Source: an uncultured Lachnospiraceae bacterium (GTDB lineage: Bacteria; Bacillota_A; Clostridia; Lachnospirales; Lachnospiraceae). From it: a DNA stretch of 23,803 bases. The translations under genes and the position numbers were made by a program. Shown in pieces: positions 23,068 to 23,803 of the stretch. How positions within the stretch are numbered: position 1 is the first letter of the stretch; the number at the start of each line of letters is the position of its first letter. The notes beneath the pieces are model-generated. The model saw nothing but the letters and a program-made list of their open reading frames with translations. It ran no database searches and was not told the origin of the DNA. Location of the stretch: positions 1-23,803 of the forward strand of contig CAJLNC010000037.1 of NCBI GenBank assembly GCA_905207905.1. Reading direction: 5' to 3'.

Positions 23068-23586
23068 CTAACTGCTCTTTTTTTCCAGCCATTTTCCCAT
23101 CACCACTGCTGTAAAACCATCACAGGAAACCTGTCGGCCAGTCTCCAGAAACTGATTCTTCCTCCAAAAATGACTGCTCTGCTCATTTCCTCTTGCATAG
23201 GCCAGCTCCACCCGTTCAAACCCCTGCTCACTAAAAAAACTGCATGCCTCAGCGATCATCCGGCTCCCCTTGCCCTGCCCCTGCAGAGCCTGATCCATCA
23301 TAAAAAATCCGATCCATACGGTGCCCTTCTTTGGATACCCAAGAATCAGATCCGTCACTGCCGCCAAGTTTCCTCCGGAAAAAAAGCCCAGATAATATTT
23401 ATCTTCTTTTCCCTTGCCCGCAGGCAAGGCGCTCATGTCCTGCAAAATCCCCTCCTTGGAAGGACGCGGAGGACAATATTCATAATATAGTGGATTGCCC
23501 CGGCACAAAGCCAGCACTGCCGGCACATCCGCCCTGCCAAGACGTCGTACCTCGTAAATGTCTGACAAATCTTCAACTTTTATCAT
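23068..23586 (-). CDS. GNAT family N-acetyltransferase
   Basis: The 172-residue protein has the GNAT fold: an N-terminal strand (YEVRRLGRADVPAVLAL), a beta-4 strand around VWIGFFMMD, the acetyl-CoA loop QGQGKGSRMIAEA matching Q/RxxGxG/A, and a late VELAYARGNEQSSHFWRKNQF stretch (shown in part) ending in the typical GF-like region. The acceptor substrate is unknown. The frame opens at 23607 with a GTG, but the ATG at 23586 has AAGGAG 6 bases upstream and is preferred. It leads a two-gene unit with the helicase, from a promoter with an extended -10. Confidence 0.85.
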   Translation of the reverse strand: MIKVEDLSDIYEVRRLGRADVPAVLALCRGNPLYYEYCPPRPSKEGILQDMSALPAGKGKEDKYYLGFFSGGNLAAVTDLILGYPKKGTVWIGFFMMDQALQGQGKGSRMIAEACSFFSEQGFERVELAYARGNEQSSHFWRKNQFLETGRQVSCDGFTAVVMGKWLEKKSS

Positions 23587-23629
23587 AAGTTTCTCCTTCC
23601 CCCACACCCAAGCTTTTTATTTCTTAATG

Positions 23630-23638
23630 ATTATAACA
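23630..23638 (-). promoter_or_regulatory. Extended -10 promoter for the GNAT-helicase unit
   Basis: On the minus strand TGT-TATAAT (23638 to 23630) is a perfect extended -10 about 44 bases before the GNAT start. No good -35 hexamer lies at 16-18 bases, which extended -10 promoters can tolerate. Confidence 0.55.
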
Positions 23639-23718
23639 CGGTTAGAAGAAAAAGTGTTCCCATACTCTCGGAATTTTCTCTTCCAAAGAATTTAAAAAAG
23701 GGGGTTGTAAAATACGAA

Positions 23719-23799
23719 CTCCGGTGGATTTTCGGTGTGTTTTTCGCAGAAAACATGTTCGTTTTCGGAGAAAAATCACCCGAAAGGGTACCACCGGAG
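23719..23799. repeat. Long multi-segment hairpin at the window edge
   Basis: CTCCGGTGG (23719-23727) pairs with CCACCGGAG (23791-23799). Inside, TTTCGGTG (23730-23737) pairs with 23777-23785 with one bulged base, TTTTTC (23740-23745) pairs with GAAAAA (23770-23775), and GAAAAC (23749-23754) pairs with GTTTTC (23761-23766) around a 6-base loop. About 29 pairs in one 81-base element is far from chance. No T tract is seen on the minus-strand side; the plus-strand side is cut by the window. It could be a terminator, a palindromic repeat or a structured RNA. Confidence 0.6.
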
Positions 23800-23803
23800 G
23801 TAT

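Noticed and set aside
20635..23586. GNAT plus nuclease-helicase as a phage defence island or toxin-antitoxin
   Set aside because: No small antitoxin, methylase, integrase or other defence gene is adjacent, and base composition matches the housekeeping neighbours.

Overview
The window looks like a chromosomal segment from a Gram-positive, spore-forming clostridium, most likely a member of the Lachnospiraceae. The reasons are the low-to-moderate GC content with strong AGGAGG-type ribosome binding sites, a YyaC/DUF1256 sporulation-type protein, the dnaX-ybaB-recR order typical of Firmicutes, a single-chain PurL of about 1,270 residues, and a DUF5711 protein (a family I associate with this group). 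The assignment is an inference from gene content; I could not run a search. Most of the window is housekeeping. I see no transposase, phage gene, CRISPR array, tRNA or rRNA.

Layout. (1) 1-1250: an AT-rich non-coding stretch with a perfect inverted repeat, then a DeoR-family regulator ending at a bidirectional terminator. (2) 1338-5209, minus strand: an envelope-type operon reading LysM protein, DUF5711 beta-propeller-like protein, long CvpA-family protein. (3) 5560-6171, plus strand: yyaC, whose 3' end overlaps recR tail to tail. (4) 6161-8965, minus strand: dnaX, ybaB, recR (replication, nucleoid and repair), with an 18-bp hairpin in front of recR. (5) 9069-10142, minus strand: 6-phosphofructokinase preceded by a strong promoter and a cloverleaf-like leader. 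(6) 10417-11468, minus strand: lrgA-lrgB, murein hydrolase export modulators, with their own promoter, a palindrome and an unusual repeat-flanked leader hairpin. (7) 11741-12403, plus strand: a DUF2089 helix-turn-helix protein and a small membrane protein, transcribed from a promoter embedded in a perfect 16-bp inverted repeat. (8) 12557-13450, plus strand: a fumarylacetoacetate hydrolase family enzyme. (9) 13520-20444, minus strand: a zinc-ribbon membrane protein, purL, and a large membrane-anchored CapA-like phosphoesterase translationally linked to purL. (10) 20635-23586, minus strand: a GNAT acetyltransferase and an iron-sulfur XPD/DinG-type helicase fused to a RecB/Cas4-like nuclease domain. 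(11) 23719-23803: a long multi-segment hairpin running to the window edge.

The most interesting signals are regulatory or architectural, not a new gene cluster: the DUF2089 promoter palindrome, the phosphofructokinase leader, the right-edge long hairpin, the apparently degenerate MPN-like domain plus 12-residue repeats in the LysM protein, and the nuclease-helicase fusion.
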